Below, in pieces: positions 35,801-47,499 of a DNA stretch of 64,000 bases. The notes under the pieces are model-generated. The model saw only the letters and a list, made by a program, of their open reading frames with translations. It was not told the DNA's origin and ran no database searches. Within the stretch, counting starts at the first letter, position 1. Every line of letters begins with the position of its first letter. The stretch is taken from assembly GCA_017311185.1 (NCBI GenBank), contig JAESUZ010002551.1, positions 1,426,001-1,490,000 on the forward strand, in the 5' to 3' direction. The translations under genes were made by a program, and so were the position numbers. The stretch comes from Proteles cristata cristata. Lineage: Eukaryota > Chordata > Mammalia > Carnivora > Hyaenidae.

Positions 35801-37267
35801 TTGATTCTATCCATCAACCATTATTATCAGTGAATAGAAACAAAGGGAGAGAAACAGAGAAACGGAGGCAGACACACAGAGAGATGGAGTACAATAAAAA
35901 GGAAGAGAAAATTCCAAGGAAAAAATTGAATATTAAATGATAAATGCTTATTACTGTGCTGTGCATGGAAAGAACTGAATTTGAATATTCATGCTTCCAT
36001 ATATTAGGCAAATTACTTAGCTTCCTGATCTTCCATTTAATATCTCTAAAAGTACATATCATCTATTTATTAAAATACTGAGAGGAATTTAGAAAGACAA
36101 CATAAAATATCTTTTTCTTTTTTTTCTTAACTGTTATGTATTACTAAGCAAATGAAATAAACAGGTTATTTAAAGACCAGCTTGGGAATTCTCAAACATA
36201 TTTTTTCTGCTGTCACTAAATCTCTACTATACTAGGTTTATAATGCTTATATTTTCTCTCCCCATAGAAAGTTACCCCAAATTAATAAAAAATGATTATT
36301 TCAATATAAAGCAATTGCATATCAATATATTCCTATTGTGCACTGAGCCACTGTTATGATTTTTCCTAAGTGAAAACCCAAAGGACACAGACAGCACCAA
36401 ACAGGAAAAGAGAAATTAAAAGCAACACTGGGATTATTTCATAAATTGACAACCTTATCAATTAAATTCAAATCTACATCACAAAAAAAATAAACACTGA
36501 ACATTACTAGATATCTAATGGCAAAAGTATGTCTCTTCAACATATGTATCTCAGAGATTTTTTAAAAGTCTGTTCTTTAAATCTTTTCAATACTCTTAAG
36601 GTAAGTTCAATAAAGGTTTATTTTCCCCAGAAAGATTTCATGTAATATTTAAATCATATAGTAAATGGATATCTAGACTCACAACTGCAGGATAACATAA
36701 CTACCATTTCAGTTTGTTCTCAAGCTATAAATCTAAACTTATATATAAAAGGCTTTGGCATTTAGAAAACTAATAAGCTGCTATTAAATGAATGTAGACA
36801 CCTGTCGGTATTCCCACATAATTTCTTTTACCAAATAACAATTCAAATTATTTCATGCTCAATGACAGTTAGGAATAAATAAGAGAGGAATCGACGGGGG
36901 ATCGTAGGGGTACCAGATAATAAAGTTCTCCATGAAGAGAAAAGTTGACACCAAGAGAATGCTTGGTTCTACACAAAGGACTGGAAAGCAACAAAATTAT
37001 GAAAATATATGCGGATACAAAGAAAAAAATCCTAATTTTAAAATATTTTAGAAGATAATTGGCAATACAAAAGAAACACCTCACAATATGCTTATGTGGA
37101 AATAAAACTAGACTGTAAAACTCAAAGAAATGATGGAAACATTGGGACTATATTACTATAAGCTTCTTAAAATATTCGTGTAGTGGTATGATACTATTTG
37201 AAAGTAGAGTGTGGTAAGTTAACAATTCCTGTTGTAAGCCGTAACACCACCACTAAAATATTTTTTT
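35801..37267. other. Unassigned AT-rich DNA, 1.5 kb
   Basis: No family or exon recognised; T-rich run near 36110-36127. Confidence 0.4.
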
Positions 37268-37285
37268 AAAAGAGATATAACTTGA

Positions 37286-37510
37286 GGGGCGCCTGGGTGC
37301 CTTAGTCGGTTAAGCATCCAACTTTCGCTTGGGTCATGATCTCGCGGTTCATGGGTTCGAGCCCCGTGTCGGGCTATATGCTGACTGCCAGCTCAGAGCC
37401 TGGAGCCTGTTTCAGTCTGTCACTCCCTCTCTCTCTGACCCTCCCCTGCTCACGCTGTCTCTCTCTCTCTCTCCTAGAAATAAATAAAACATTAAAAAAA
37501 ATTTTTTTTT
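37286..37510 (+). mobile_element. CanSINE, first of a tandem pair
   Basis: Head GGGGCGCCTGGGTGCCTTAG, CTCGCGGTTCATGGGTTCGAG, GAGCCTGGAGCCTGTTTCAG and the CT tract, ending in AAATAAATAAAACATT and an A-rich tail. Target copies AAAAGAGATATAAC (37268-37281) and AAAAGAGATAAAAC (37511-37524) flank it. Confidence 0.95.
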
Positions 37511-37526
37511 AAAAGAGATAAAACTT

Positions 37527-37751
37527 GGGGTGCCTGAGTGGCTCAGTCGGTTAAGCATCCGGCTTCAGCTCAGGTCATGAACCCCTCGTTTTTGGGTTCA
37601 AACCTCGCATTAGGCTCTGTGCTGACAGGTCAGAGCTTGGGGCCTGCTTCTGATTCCATATCTCCCTCTCTCTCTGCCCCTCCTCCACTCATGCTCTGTC
37701 TCTGCCTCTCAAAAATAAAATAAAGCAAACACTTAAAAATTTAAAAAAGAT
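37527..37751 (+). mobile_element. CanSINE, second of a tandem pair
   Basis: Head GGGTGCCTGAGTGGCTCAG, GGTTAAGCATCCGGCTTCAG, CTCTGTGCTGACAGGTCAG and tail CAAAAATAAAATAAAGC. Flanked by the same target motif at 37511-37524 and again at 37752-37765. Confidence 0.95.
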
Positions 37752-38414
37752 AAAAGAGATATAACTAACTGCAGATAAAATCAAATACAAAAAACAAAAC
37801 GAAAAATAAAAACAACCCCTCCCAGATGCCCGCCCCCCCCCAAACTTGATCTGGCTGACACTGATAAAACGCTCCACCATACCACAGTGGAATATACCTT
37901 CTTTTCAGGTTTACATGGAATAGTCCTGGAGATAGGCCATTTGTTGGGGATTTAAACGTCTTAGTAAATTTAAAATGAATTAAAGTAGAAACTACAGATA
38001 TGAAAATGCTCAAATATTTGTAAACTGAGTCACACACTTTTAAATAATGCACCAAGTCTAAGAAATCATAGAAGAAAATTAGTAGATGTATTGGACTGAA
38101 TGATAACGAGAACACAAATATCATCTGCAGAGTATGATATAATCCACAGGCTTCACTGGTGAATTCTACCAAATGTTTAAGGAAGAAATAATTTTGTGAG
38201 TCTCGGAAAATATTGGAGTATAAAAAATACTTCACAATTCATTTGGGGAGACCAACATTACCCTAAAATCAAAAATATACAAACATATTACCAGAAAGCA
38301 AACTATGGACAAGTGTTTTTTTCTAGGAATAGATACTAGTAATGGAAAGAAACATTGTATTTCCTAGAATCTGACTGAAAGAAAGTAGACACTAAAAATA
38401 TAAACAAAGTTCAT

Positions 38415-38680
38415 TGGGACCTCTGGTGGCTCAGCTGGTTAAGCTTCAGACTCTTGATTTCTGCTTAGGTCATGATCTCACAGTTGTGAGACAGAGCCCT
38501 GCATTGGGCTCTGCACTCACAGCGTGAAGCCAACTTGGGATTCTCCCTCTTTCTCTCTCTCTCTGTCTCTGCCTCTCTCTCTTTCTCTCTCTCCCCTCCT
38601 CCCCCTTCCCAGCTCATATGTACACACATGCTCTCACTCTCAGAATAAATAAACAAACATTTTTAAATAAATGAAAAAGA
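38415..38680 (+). mobile_element. CanSINE inside old L1
   Basis: GGGACCTCTGGTGGCTCAGC head, CTGGTTAAGCTTCAGACTCTTGATTTC, GAGCCCTGCATTGGGCTCTGC, an extended CT tract and AGAATAAATAAACAAAC. Of the older CTCTTGATTTC sort. Confidence 0.9.
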
Positions 38681-39054
38681 ACGTTCCTCAACTTGATAAA
38701 GGATAGCTATAAAAAAAAAAAACTAATGGTGAAAATTGAACATTTTCCCTTAAGATCAGGAAAAAGCAAAATGTTTACTCTTAACACCACTATTACACAT
38801 TGCAATGGAAATCCTAAACAGCGTACTAAGAAATAAAAGGCATGAAGATTGAAAGAAATATGTAAAATCTCTTCACTCGTAGTTTGTATCATGATGTATA
38901 TAGAAAACCCTAACCAAATCTATGAAAAAGCTATTACAACAGGTAAGTGATTTTTACAAGCGTGTAGGATACCAGAGCAGCATCCAAATGTTAAACATAT
39001 TTCAATATAACAACAAGAAGTTGGACATTAAAATTAAAAAATACACTTTACATT

Positions 39055-39272
39055 GGGTGCCTGGGTGGCTCAGTCAGTGAAGCATCCAACTTAAGTTCAG
39101 GTCATGATCTTGGGGTTCAGGGGTTCAAGCTCCGCACTGGGTTCTGTGCTGACTGCTGAAACCTCAGAGTCTGGAGCCTGATTCAGATTCTGTGTCTCTC
39201 TCTCTCTGCCCCTCTTCTGCTCACACTCTGTCTCTTTCTCTCTCTCAAAAATAAATAAACATTAAAAAAATT
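39055..39272 (+). mobile_element. CanSINE inside old L1
   Basis: GGGTGCCTGGGTGGCTCAG head, full body and CAAAAATAAATAAAC tail. Flanks AAAAAATACACTTTAC (39036-39051) and AAAAAACACTTTAC (39273-39286) are the target duplication in L1 sequence. Confidence 0.96.
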
Positions 39273-39440
39273 AAAAAACACTTTACGAAAATATCCAAAA
39301 TTTAAAATATATTAGAAAACTTGATAATATGAAGATATTAATTCTCCTTTAATTGACATATGGATTCAGTATAATCCCAGTCAGATTCCTAGCAGGTGTT
39401 TCTGAGAATTTGACAAGCTAATTTTAAAATTTAAGGAAAT

Positions 39441-39627
39441 AGGGAAGGGGTGAAGGAGGGGTTAAACAGGTGATGGGATTAAGGAGTGTACTTGTCATGA
39501 TGAGCACAGGGTGATGTGAAAGTGTTGAATGACTATTCTGTGCACCAGAAACTAATCTAACACTTTATGTTCACTAACTGGAATTCAAATAAAAATTAAA
39601 AAAGATATAATTGTTTATAAAAATAAA
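39441..39627 (+). mobile_element. Younger L1 3' UTR fragment inside old L1
   Basis: TTAAGGAAAT stands at 39431-39440 and 39628-39637. Between them are GGTGATGGGATTAAGGAGTG, CATGATGAGCACAGGGTGATG, GAATGACTATTCTGTGCACC and CAAATAAAAATTAAAAAAG, the 3' end of another L1. It was 5'-truncated on insertion. Confidence 0.82.
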
Positions 39628-41010
39628 TTAAGGAAATGTACTGTAAATAATCTAGAATTGGATATGATGGAATACAAGGGTAAATAACCAATGTTAAGTA
39701 ATCTAGGCATAATAATCAAGGGAGTGTGTTATTGGTATGAGGATAGTTAGAAGAATCAATAGAACAGAATAGAAACTCCAAAAGTTGACCTACATGTGGA
39801 TAATAAATTGAATTTGACAAGCATTCCAAGGTAAATCAATAGAGAATGAATAGCCTTTCCAACAAACTATGCTGGAAAAACTAAATATCCATATGGAGAA
39901 TAAAGGGACCTTGACACTTCTTCACACCATACACAGAAAAGTTTAGTTGAGATGGATCGCAGTCCCCAAAACATATAAGAAACATTTGGGTTAGACAATG
40001 ACTTCTTAGAACAGAAAAAAAAAAAAAAAGCACAACTATTAAAATATTGAGAAATCCTGCTTCATCAAATTTAAAATCTTGTGGTGCTTAAAAGCCATTA
40101 TGACGATGAAAAATAAAAATAAAAACAATCCATAGCCTACAGGTTAATTCCCGGTGTTCTTGGGACATATATTTAACAAGGAACTTGTACCCAGAACATA
40201 TTAAAACCTCTGACAACTCCTCATTACGAGAAACAACACAATATAATTTGGTAAAATTTGAATGTATATTTCACAAGGGAAGATATACAAATGACGAATG
40301 ATGAGTAAGTACATGAAATGATGCTTAGTATCATTAGGGTAAAAAATTATATTAAATACAAAAGATCCTCTTGATTAGTTAGAAATGAAAGGGCTCTTTC
40401 CAAATTTTGGTGAGGATGTAAAGGAGCTATTGCTTTCATGTCTTGCTGCTAGAAATGTCAAACAATACAATCAATCACTTTGGAAAAGGTTCGAAGTCTC
40501 CTAAAGAGTTAAAACTATACTTCCCATACCACCCAGCCATTCCCTTCCCAAGTATCCAATCAAAAAGAATGAAAACTGCATGTCCACACAAACATTGTGT
40601 AAAACTGTTGACAGCAGCTTTACTCATTATAGGCAAAACTAGGAAATAACCTTATGGCCACCAACAGGTGAACAGAGGAAGAAACTGTGATATATCCATT
40701 CAATGGAATATTACTCTGCAATAAAAATAAACTATCGTGATACACACAAAGGAATCTTAAATCATCATGCTAACAGAGAAACCAGGCACCAAAGAATATA
40801 CGCTGTGGGATCTTATTTATATCAAATTCAAGAACAGGCAAAACAAGAGAAGACATTTCCTTGTGGCTTATGTCTTCTGGAAAATTTAGAAAGCAGTCAG
40901 TGGTTACCTGGACCTGGAGTTGGAAGGAAGTTTCCTATAAATGGACATGAAAGAACGTTTTTAGGGTAATGGAAAATTTTAATATCTTGATACAGTGGAG
41001 GTTATAGAAA

Positions 41011-42074
41011 TGTACACTTAAAATAAATACAAGGAAATAATAAATAAAATATTAAAATTATTTTTATATTCTGTATTGTTACATAATTATAAAATAATCA
41101 CAAAATAATATTAAATAAATTAAAAACTAATAATCTATGATCAAATTAACTTTTGTTCTGTAAACTGATCACTTTAACCTACTCTGAATTATTTTCTCTA
41201 TATGGTTAATGAAAATAACATAATTCCTGTCAGAATATCCAAAAAATATCAGTTGCTTTCTACTCAGTAAAATGCACATACAGATATAGGTGTTTTTAAC
41301 ACCTGAAGTATATTCTAGTCCATATCTAGTAACTGTCTATCAGGTACCCCATAAAACGAAGTTACGCTACCATTATATTTTCTTTGAGCATACTGGACTT
41401 TTCTTCAACCCTTAATGTAAATTCACTCCAAGTTTAATTCTCCATTTTAATTAAAAAATCCAATGACATGTAACACTGTATCATGCCTTTCCACTGCAAA
41501 TGCAGGAAAGAAAGTCAGTGATCCATTGCGGAAGGTTAACAAAACTCAGGGCACGATGGTTTTTCATTTAAAACCCAGAGTTTATACATTCCAAGAAAAA
41601 CAAAAATGCAGAACTAAAAATGTACACTTAGAAGCTCTTCTTAAGTAGACAGGCCAAAAAAAGTAATTGCATTTATGACAGAAAAAAAAGCTACCCCATT
41701 TCAGAGTTGATGATATTTTACAAGTACGTTTAGAGGTTTGTTTTAGCAAACATATGCCTCCTTGTGTTGCAGATTTCACTCACATCAATATGACCACCTT
41801 ATGTGACAGTTAATTTTCACTGCATTCCTTACTAAGGTAAATTTAATATATGGTATATCTAAAGAATGCCAAAGTATCTAAGTGATAAAGTTTATTAATT
41901 TTAAGCAAAAAGATTTAAACTTCCATATCAGAATGAAGAATGAAAATCTTTAGTTTGTTCACAGCCCACAGTCAGTGACCTCAGGAACTGATATTTGAAG
42001 GAAGAAATTTAGAATGTAGAATAAAATGGGTGGACCAAGAACAACTTAATTAATGCTTCATCATCTTTTCTCTC
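41011..42074. other. AT-rich tract then unassigned DNA
   Basis: 41011-41135 is A/T-rich low-complexity sequence following the L1 end. The rest shows nothing recognised. Confidence 0.4.
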
Positions 42075-42129
42075 AATGACTTTAACAGCTTTATTGAGTG
42101 ATAACTGATAGACAAAAATGTACATTTTT

Positions 42130-42316
42130 ATAGTTTATTTACTTATTTATTTATTTTGAGAGAGAGAGAGAGAAAGAGAAGAAGAGAATACCAAGTAGGC
42201 TCTGCACTGTCAGCACTGAGTCTGATATGGGGCTCAAATTCATGAACCATGAGATCATGACCTGAGCCAAAATCAACAGTTGGATGCTTAACTGACTGAA
42301 CCACCCAGGTGCTCCA
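42130..42316 (-). mobile_element. CanSINE, minus strand, in old L1
   Basis: TTTATTTACTTATTTATTTA, GAGAGAGAGAGAGAAAG, AGGCTCTGCACTGTCAGCAC, ATGAACCATGAGATCATGACC and GAACCACCCAGGTGCTCC. Flanks AAAATGTACATTTTT (42115) and AAAATGCACATGTTT (42317) are the target duplication. Confidence 0.93.
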
Positions 42317-42526
42317 AAATGCACATGTTTAATGTTTATAATCTGATGACTTGGGTCATATGCATAGCACCATCACCACATTAAGGTAATAAACATATCT
42401 ATCACTTCCAAAAGTTTCCTTTGTTTGTTTTTATGTTTTTGGTTGTTGTTATCTTTGGGTTTTTGTTTGTTGTTTGTAGGAAGAACACAACATGAGATCT
42501 ACCCTCTTAAAAAATATTCAAGTACA

Positions 42527-42570
42527 GTGCTTGCTTCAGCAGCATCTATACTAAAAAGAAAAAAAAAAAG
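42527..42570 (+). pseudogene. 3'-truncated U6 snRNA retrocopy with A tail
   Basis: Thirty bases from 42527 match the exact 5' start of U6 snRNA with four differences by my count (U6 starts GTGCTCGCTTCGGCAGCACA; here GTGCTTGCTTCAGCAGCATC), ending at ACTAAAA. An A-rich tail follows directly. The unit is flanked by perfect 13-bp copies of ATATTCAAGTACA at 42514-42526 and 42571-42583. The target duplication and A tail mark an L1-mediated insertion in the old minus-strand L1. It lacks most of U6, so it is not a functional spliceosomal RNA. Confidence 0.88.
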
Positions 42571-44420
42571 ATATTCAAGTACACAGTGTCCTATTACAAA
42601 CTCTAGGCACTATGTTGTAGAGCCAATCTCTAGACTTACATGAGTTGCATAACTGAAACTTTATGTCCATTGAACAGCAACTCCCTTTTCCTCCTTCCCT
42701 AGCCCTTGGCAATCACCACTCTATTCTCTGTTTATGTTAATTTGACTATTTTAGATATCTCATAAATGAAATCACACAGTATTTGTCCATTTGTAAGCGG
42801 CTTATTTCACTTAACACAATGTCCTTCAGATTCATCCATATTGCTGAAAATGGTAGGACTTCCTTCTTTTAGAAGAGTGAATAATATTCCATTGTATGTT
42901 TATATCTCATTTTCTTTGTCTATTCAACTGTTGATAGACATTTGGGCTATTTCCACTTCTCAGTCGCTGTGAATAATGCTATAATGAAGACAGAAGTGCA
43001 GATATCTCTTTGAGATGCTGAGTTCATCTCTTTCAGATTACTGGATTATACAGTAATCTTGTTTTTAATTTTTTGAACAATCTCCATAGTGATTTCCGTA
43101 GTAGCTGAACCATTTTACATTGCCACTAACAGTGTAGAAGGGTTCCACTTTCTCTACACCCTTGCTAACACTTGTTATCTTTTGATAACAGTCATCTAAC
43201 AGTTGTGAAGTGGAATCTCATTGTGGTTGTGATTTGTATTTCCCTACTGATTATTGATGTTGAGCTCCATTCATATACCTAGTGGCCATCTGTATGTCTT
43301 CTTTGGAGAAATGTCTATTCAGACCTTTGATTTTTTTTTAATGGAATTTTTTTCTATTGAGTTGTGGTTTTTTTTTTAAACATATTTTGTGTATGAAATC
43401 CTAATCAGATAAATGTTTTGCAAATATTTTACCCATTTCATAGGCTGCCTTTTCACTTGCTGATTACTTGCTCTTCTGTGCGGAAACGTTCTAGTTTGAT
43501 GTAGTATCACTTGCCTATATTTGCTTTTGTTGCCTCTACTATTGGTGTCATATCCAAAAAAAACACAACTGTGAAGACCAGTGTCAAGAAGCTATTTCCC
43601 TAGGTTTACTTTCAGGAGTTTTACAGTTTCAGGCACTACCTTTATGTCTTTAATCCATTTGGGGCTAACTTTTGCATATACTGTGAAATAAGGGTACAAC
43701 TTTATTCCACTGCATGTGAATATCCAGTCATTCAACATCATTTTATTGAAGACTGCCCTCTCCCCACTGTGTATTCTAGCTACCTTGTCAAAGATCAGTT
43801 GACTATAGATACGTGAATTTATTTCTTGGCTTTCTTTCTATTCCATTGTCTAAATGTCTGTTTTTCTGCCGGTACTACATTATTTTAATTACTGTAGCTC
43901 TCTAATATATTTTGAAACCAAGAAATGTGAGATTTCCAGCTTTGTTCTTTCTCACGATCACTTTGGCTATTCTGAATTGTTTGTGTTTCCATATGAATTT
44001 TAGGATTTTTTTCTATTTCAGTTTAAAAAATGTCATTGGGATTTTGATGGGGACAGCATTGAGCCTGTAGAACATTTTCAGTAGGATAGACAATTTATTT
44101 GTCTATACTAGCAATTATTTTCCTAGCAATTATTTCTTTCCTAGCAATTATTAAGTCTTCCAATCTATGAAATAGGGTATCTTTTCATGCATTTGTGTTT
44201 TCTCTAATGTTTTGCGATTGTCAGTATACAGGTCTTTCACCATCTTAGTTAGGCTTATTCCTAAGTTTTTTACTCTTTTTTAAGCTATTGTAAATGAGAT
44301 GGTTTACTAAATTTCCTTTTTGAATAGTTCATTGTTTGCTTATAGAAATATCAATGACTTTTTGTGTACTGACTTTGCAGAATTCATTGATTTGTTCTAG
44401 TAGTATATTAATGGGGTTTC

Positions 44421-44947
44421 TTTTTTTTTTTAACTTATTTTTCTCTTAAATAGTTTATTGTCAAGTTGGTTTCCACATAACACCCAGTGCTCATCCCCAC
44501 AAGTGCCCTCCCCCCCTTCCCCTCCCTCTCAACCCCATCGCCCTCAGTCTGTTCTCAGCATTCAAGAGTCTCTTATGGTTTGCCTCCCTCCCTCTCTCCA
44601 ACTATTTTTCCCCTTCTTCTACCCCATAGTCCTCCATTAAATTCCTCCTAATCCACCTATATGTGCAAACATATGGTATCTGTCCTTCTCTGCCTGACTT
44701 ATTTCACTCAGCATAATACCTTCAAGTTCCATCCATGTTGCTACAAATGGCCAGATTTCATTCCTTATTTTGAAAGAGAGAAAAAGTCCAAGTAAGATAG
44801 GGGCAGAGAGAGAGAGGGAGAGAGAAAATCCCAAGGAGGCTCTGCACTGTTAGCACAGAGCCCAAAGCAGGGCTTGAACCTACCAACTGCAAGATCATGA
44901 TATGAGCTGAAGTCAGATGCTTAACCCACTGAGCCACCCAGGTACCC
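44421..44947 (-). mobile_element. CanSINE, minus strand, split by a younger L1
   Basis: The right part (44764-44947) reads TTTTGAAAGAGAGAAAAAG, CAAGGAGGCTCTGCACTG, GGGCTTGAACCTACCAACTG and TGAGCCACCCAGGTACCC. Its reversed A tail is cut at CTTATTTT, and the rest of the T-rich tail stands at 44421-44441. Between lies an L1 fragment. Confidence 0.8.
44442..44763 (-). mobile_element. Young-group L1 3' end inserted in a SINE tail
   Basis: Starts with reversed AAATAGTTTATTGTC, then CACATAACACCCAGTGCTCATCC, CATTCAAGAGTCTC and ATAATACCTTCAAGTTCC, closely matching the 3' end of the long L1 at 61 kb in reverse. CTTATTTT at 44434-44441 and 44764-44771 is the short target duplication, in the SINE tail. 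Confidence 0.82.
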
Positions 44948-45148
44948 TTGGTAGGTTTTCTATATATAAAATCATGTCATCTGCGAACAGATACAATTTT
45001 ACTTCTTCCTTTTCAATTCAGATGCCTTTTATTTCTTTTTTCTTCCCTAATTTCCCTGGCCAGGACTTCTAGTACTCTATTTAATACAAATGCTCAGAGT
45101 GGTCATCCTTTCTTTGTTCCTGATCTTAAAGGAAAGGCCTTCACTTTT

Positions 45149-45705
45149 TCCAACAAAGAACTCACAGTCTGAGAGAGGAGAGCTGATGGAAGAAATTTTT
45201 TAATTAATGAGACACTATGATATGCAAAGTTTTTCCTCTATTCTGTGAATGCTATAAAATGGAAAGTAATTTAGAAGACGCTTAATGGGCTTTATATCTG
45301 GTATTTTATTGGTCTTTTCTTTAAGGAGGTCTCCTTTTCATTTAGACAAAGTAAAATCTTCTTAAAATGTTCCATATTGATCTTCTACTTCTCAGACTTT
45401 TAACAATATATTTTTCTAAATATGAGCTTAACACATTTTTCTATAATATTAAAGGGAAGCTGTAAAGGAGAAGTGACTCCTCTTACACTATTATAGAACT
45501 GGATCAAGTTTCTCAAATTAAGTTCACCAAACAATTATACACTGTATTATTATGTATGATAATTTTATGGCAAGTACTGTCTTAGCTCACCAATATTTTA
45601 CAATCTCCTCGTACAAGAAACTGTCTTCTGTTGATTTGCACCATAACGCCTAGTGAATGTTAAGTACATTGCAAATGGGCAATAAATGCTTCTTGGTTTT
45701 TATGT
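45149..45705. other. Unassigned AT-rich DNA
   Basis: Nothing recognised between the old L1 and the LTR relic. Confidence 0.4.
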
Positions 45706-46047
45706 TATAGACTACAGTATCTGTCCCCCCAGCCGAAATTCATATTTGAAATCAAATCCCCAATATGTTATTTGAAGGTGGGCCTTTGGGAGGTACTTAA
45801 GTCATAAGAGTGGAGCTCTCAGGATTGAGATTAATTATCTTGCAATAAGAGGCCAGAGAGCTTGCTCTTTTTACAGTGAGAAGTTAGCAGTCTGAAAATC
45901 CAGAAGAGGGCTGCTACCAGAATCCAACCATGCAGGCACCCTAATCTCAGACTCCCAGACCCTAGCACTGTGGAAAATGCATTTCTGTTATTTACAAGCC
46001 ACCTGGTCCATGGTACTTTGTTATAGCAGCCAAAACTGACTAAGACA
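45706..46047 (+). mobile_element. MLT1/MaLR-like LTR or related relic
   Basis: TGTTATAGACTACAGTATCTGTCCCC, GAAATTCATATTTGAAATC, GGTGGGCCTTTGGGAGGTAC, GCAGGCACCCTAATCTCAGAC, TTATTTACAAGCCACCTGG and the end AGCAGCCAAAACTGACTAAGACA. The layout is that of MaLR-class LTRs. The exact family is not fixed. Confidence 0.6.
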
Positions 46048-46780
46048 ATACACTTAGAATTATCCTCAGGAAGAATAATCATTCTTCCTTAGACCATATT
46101 TTTAAACATTTTTCCCACAAAGATCCTACTGTAATTTCTACTTCCACTGAAAATATGATATCTTTGGGGCAAATATATTGATTTCAGAGCAAAATTTTCA
46201 GCTTGTCACTTTTTATCCTAAAAATAGCATTTCTGGCATCCAGCTTTAATCATGTGAGCATTCAGCTTTGGCTTGATCTACCAGGCACTGCGGGGATAAC
46301 AGGGCATGAAAATCAATAAACCTAGATTCTAGCTTCAGTTCGTTGTATCTCTTTCCTGTTTCTTAAAATGAATGGTAAGGTCTTTGTCCTAATCAATCCA
46401 CAGGAAAACGTGGGAAACCACAATATTTTCTCGTGGCTTAGGTGATCTGGGAAAGATGCCAAGAGAACAGTACTTTGTATGCATCATTGTCATCTCTGAT
46501 TTTCTGCACATAATAATGAATTATCAGTCATGTCTTATTCTAAAGTATGTGATGATAGAAACTATAGCACAGGTATTTTTCCAATATAAGGGGGAAAAAG
46601 CAATTTGATGACTTTCTGTCTACTCATAAAATTCCATTAGGCATTTCAGTTCCTGATTTAGACAACAGCAATCACAAGCAATTTTTAAAAGAAAAATGGT
46701 CTCTTTCACTTTTTTTACTACAAAGTTTTGCTACATAAAGTGAATCTAAGGATATAAAAGGAAGTAGACACTGCTCTAAG
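46048..46780. other. Unassigned DNA
   Basis: Nothing recognised. Confidence 0.4.
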
Positions 46781-46961
46781 CCACTGGTTTCCAAATGTTG
46801 CTGTACAAAATAATGACTTTAGAATCTTTATAAATACTGATTTTGGGCTAGTACCCTCAGAAATTCTGATTTAATTGGTATGGGACACAATCTGGATATC
46901 TGGATTTTGTGAACAGCTCCTCAGGTGATTCTGATGTACAGCCAAGTTTGAGAACGGCTAT
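46781..46961 (+). mobile_element. hAT (MER5/MER3-like) relic
   Basis: CCACTGGTTTCCAAATGTTG, GAATCTTTATAAATACTGAT, AGAAATTCTGATTTAATTGG, CTCCTCAGGTGATTCTGATG and AAGTTTGAGAACGGC: inverted terminal blocks and the usual interior, heavily mutated. Confidence 0.65.
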
Positions 46962-47499
46962 CCTAAGCAAATGCCCAATCTCATTTCACTCTTCTTTTTC
47001 AACTACTCCTTAGCTGCTGAAATTTTTCATATTATGTTTTGTTTCCTCTCAACAAGATGTTAACTTTGCTAATATTTTCTTTATTTAGAAATTGCAAGTC
47101 ACCAGCTTTATCCATAAACTCTCCTACTGTCATACATGAAAATCTGAATATTTGACTCAAATTGTTCTTAAGGTGTCCACTAATTCCAGTGAACATTATT
47201 TTCCCTGATCAACCTAGCATTTTCAGGTTTTTATAAGATTGAGGAGAAAATATACTCTCTATTTTTCACCTTTACCCAAAATTATACTGACTCAATGAAA
47301 TGTTGCTCTCATACATACAATGTCAGGGAGACATCACCCCACCAAGTACATCAGCTGGTTTTGTTTTCACCAAGCTGTGCTCTACAAGGCATCAAAATCA
47401 ACTCTGCGTGTCCCATCTCCTCAGGGCACCAAAGTTGTTTTAATAAATTAATCTGTTGTAAGGCATCCATTGGAAAAAAAAATCTCACCTCTATGCCTT
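46962..47499. other. Unassigned DNA, possibly L2 5' continuation
   Basis: The sequence leads into an L2 3' end, so part of it may be the same element. No certain match. Confidence 0.35.

Larger units (their letters stand above)
37890..41010 (+). mobile_element. Decayed L1 (ORF2 to 3' end), host of later insertions
   Basis: ORF2 text can be followed in order: TTTACATGGAATAGTCCTGG (endonuclease part), GGCTTCACTGGTGAATTCTACC (before the RT core), CTAACCAAATCTATGAAAAAGC, TTCTCCTTTAATTGACATATGG with CAGTATAATCCCAGTCAG, AATCAATAGAACAGAATAG, AAACTATACTTCCCATACCACCC, CAATGGAATATTACTCTGC and ATAGAAATGTACACTTAAAAT near the 3' end. Stops and gaps throughout mean no protein. SINEs at 38415 and 39055 and a younger L1 tail at 39441 interrupt it. 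The 156-codon antisense frame at 37765-38235 is a shadow. Confidence 0.8.
42075..45148 (-). mobile_element. Old L1 (L1MA/L1MB-like), minus strand, host of nested insertions
   Basis: Read on plus, the reversed 3' UTR comes first: TTTAACAGCTTTATTGAGTG, ACCATCACCACATTAAGGTAA, ACATGAGATCTACCCTC, ATAACTGAAACTTTATG and GGCAATCACCACTCTATTCTC. Reversed ORF2 follows: AAATAATATTCCATTGTATG-like text, CTCTACACCCTTGCTAACAC, TTTGGGGCTAACTTTTGC, ATCATGTCATCTGCGAACAG and AATGCTCAGAGTGGTCATCC. It is truncated near 45148. A SINE, a U6 fragment, and a SINE split by a younger L1 lie within it. Confidence 0.85.

Noticed and set aside
37286..37360. tRNA gene at SINE heads (A- and B-box-like text)
   Set aside because: The heads descend from a tRNA but the cloverleaf is degraded and each is joined to the CT-rich SINE body with target duplications.
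37765..38235. 156-codon minus-strand frame
   Set aside because: It lies antisense to decayed L1 ORF2 and the edge of a SINE; an antisense shadow.
42527..42570. Functional U6 snRNA gene
   Set aside because: Only the first ~30 bases are present, with an A tail in place of the rest and no upstream U6 promoter elements seen.
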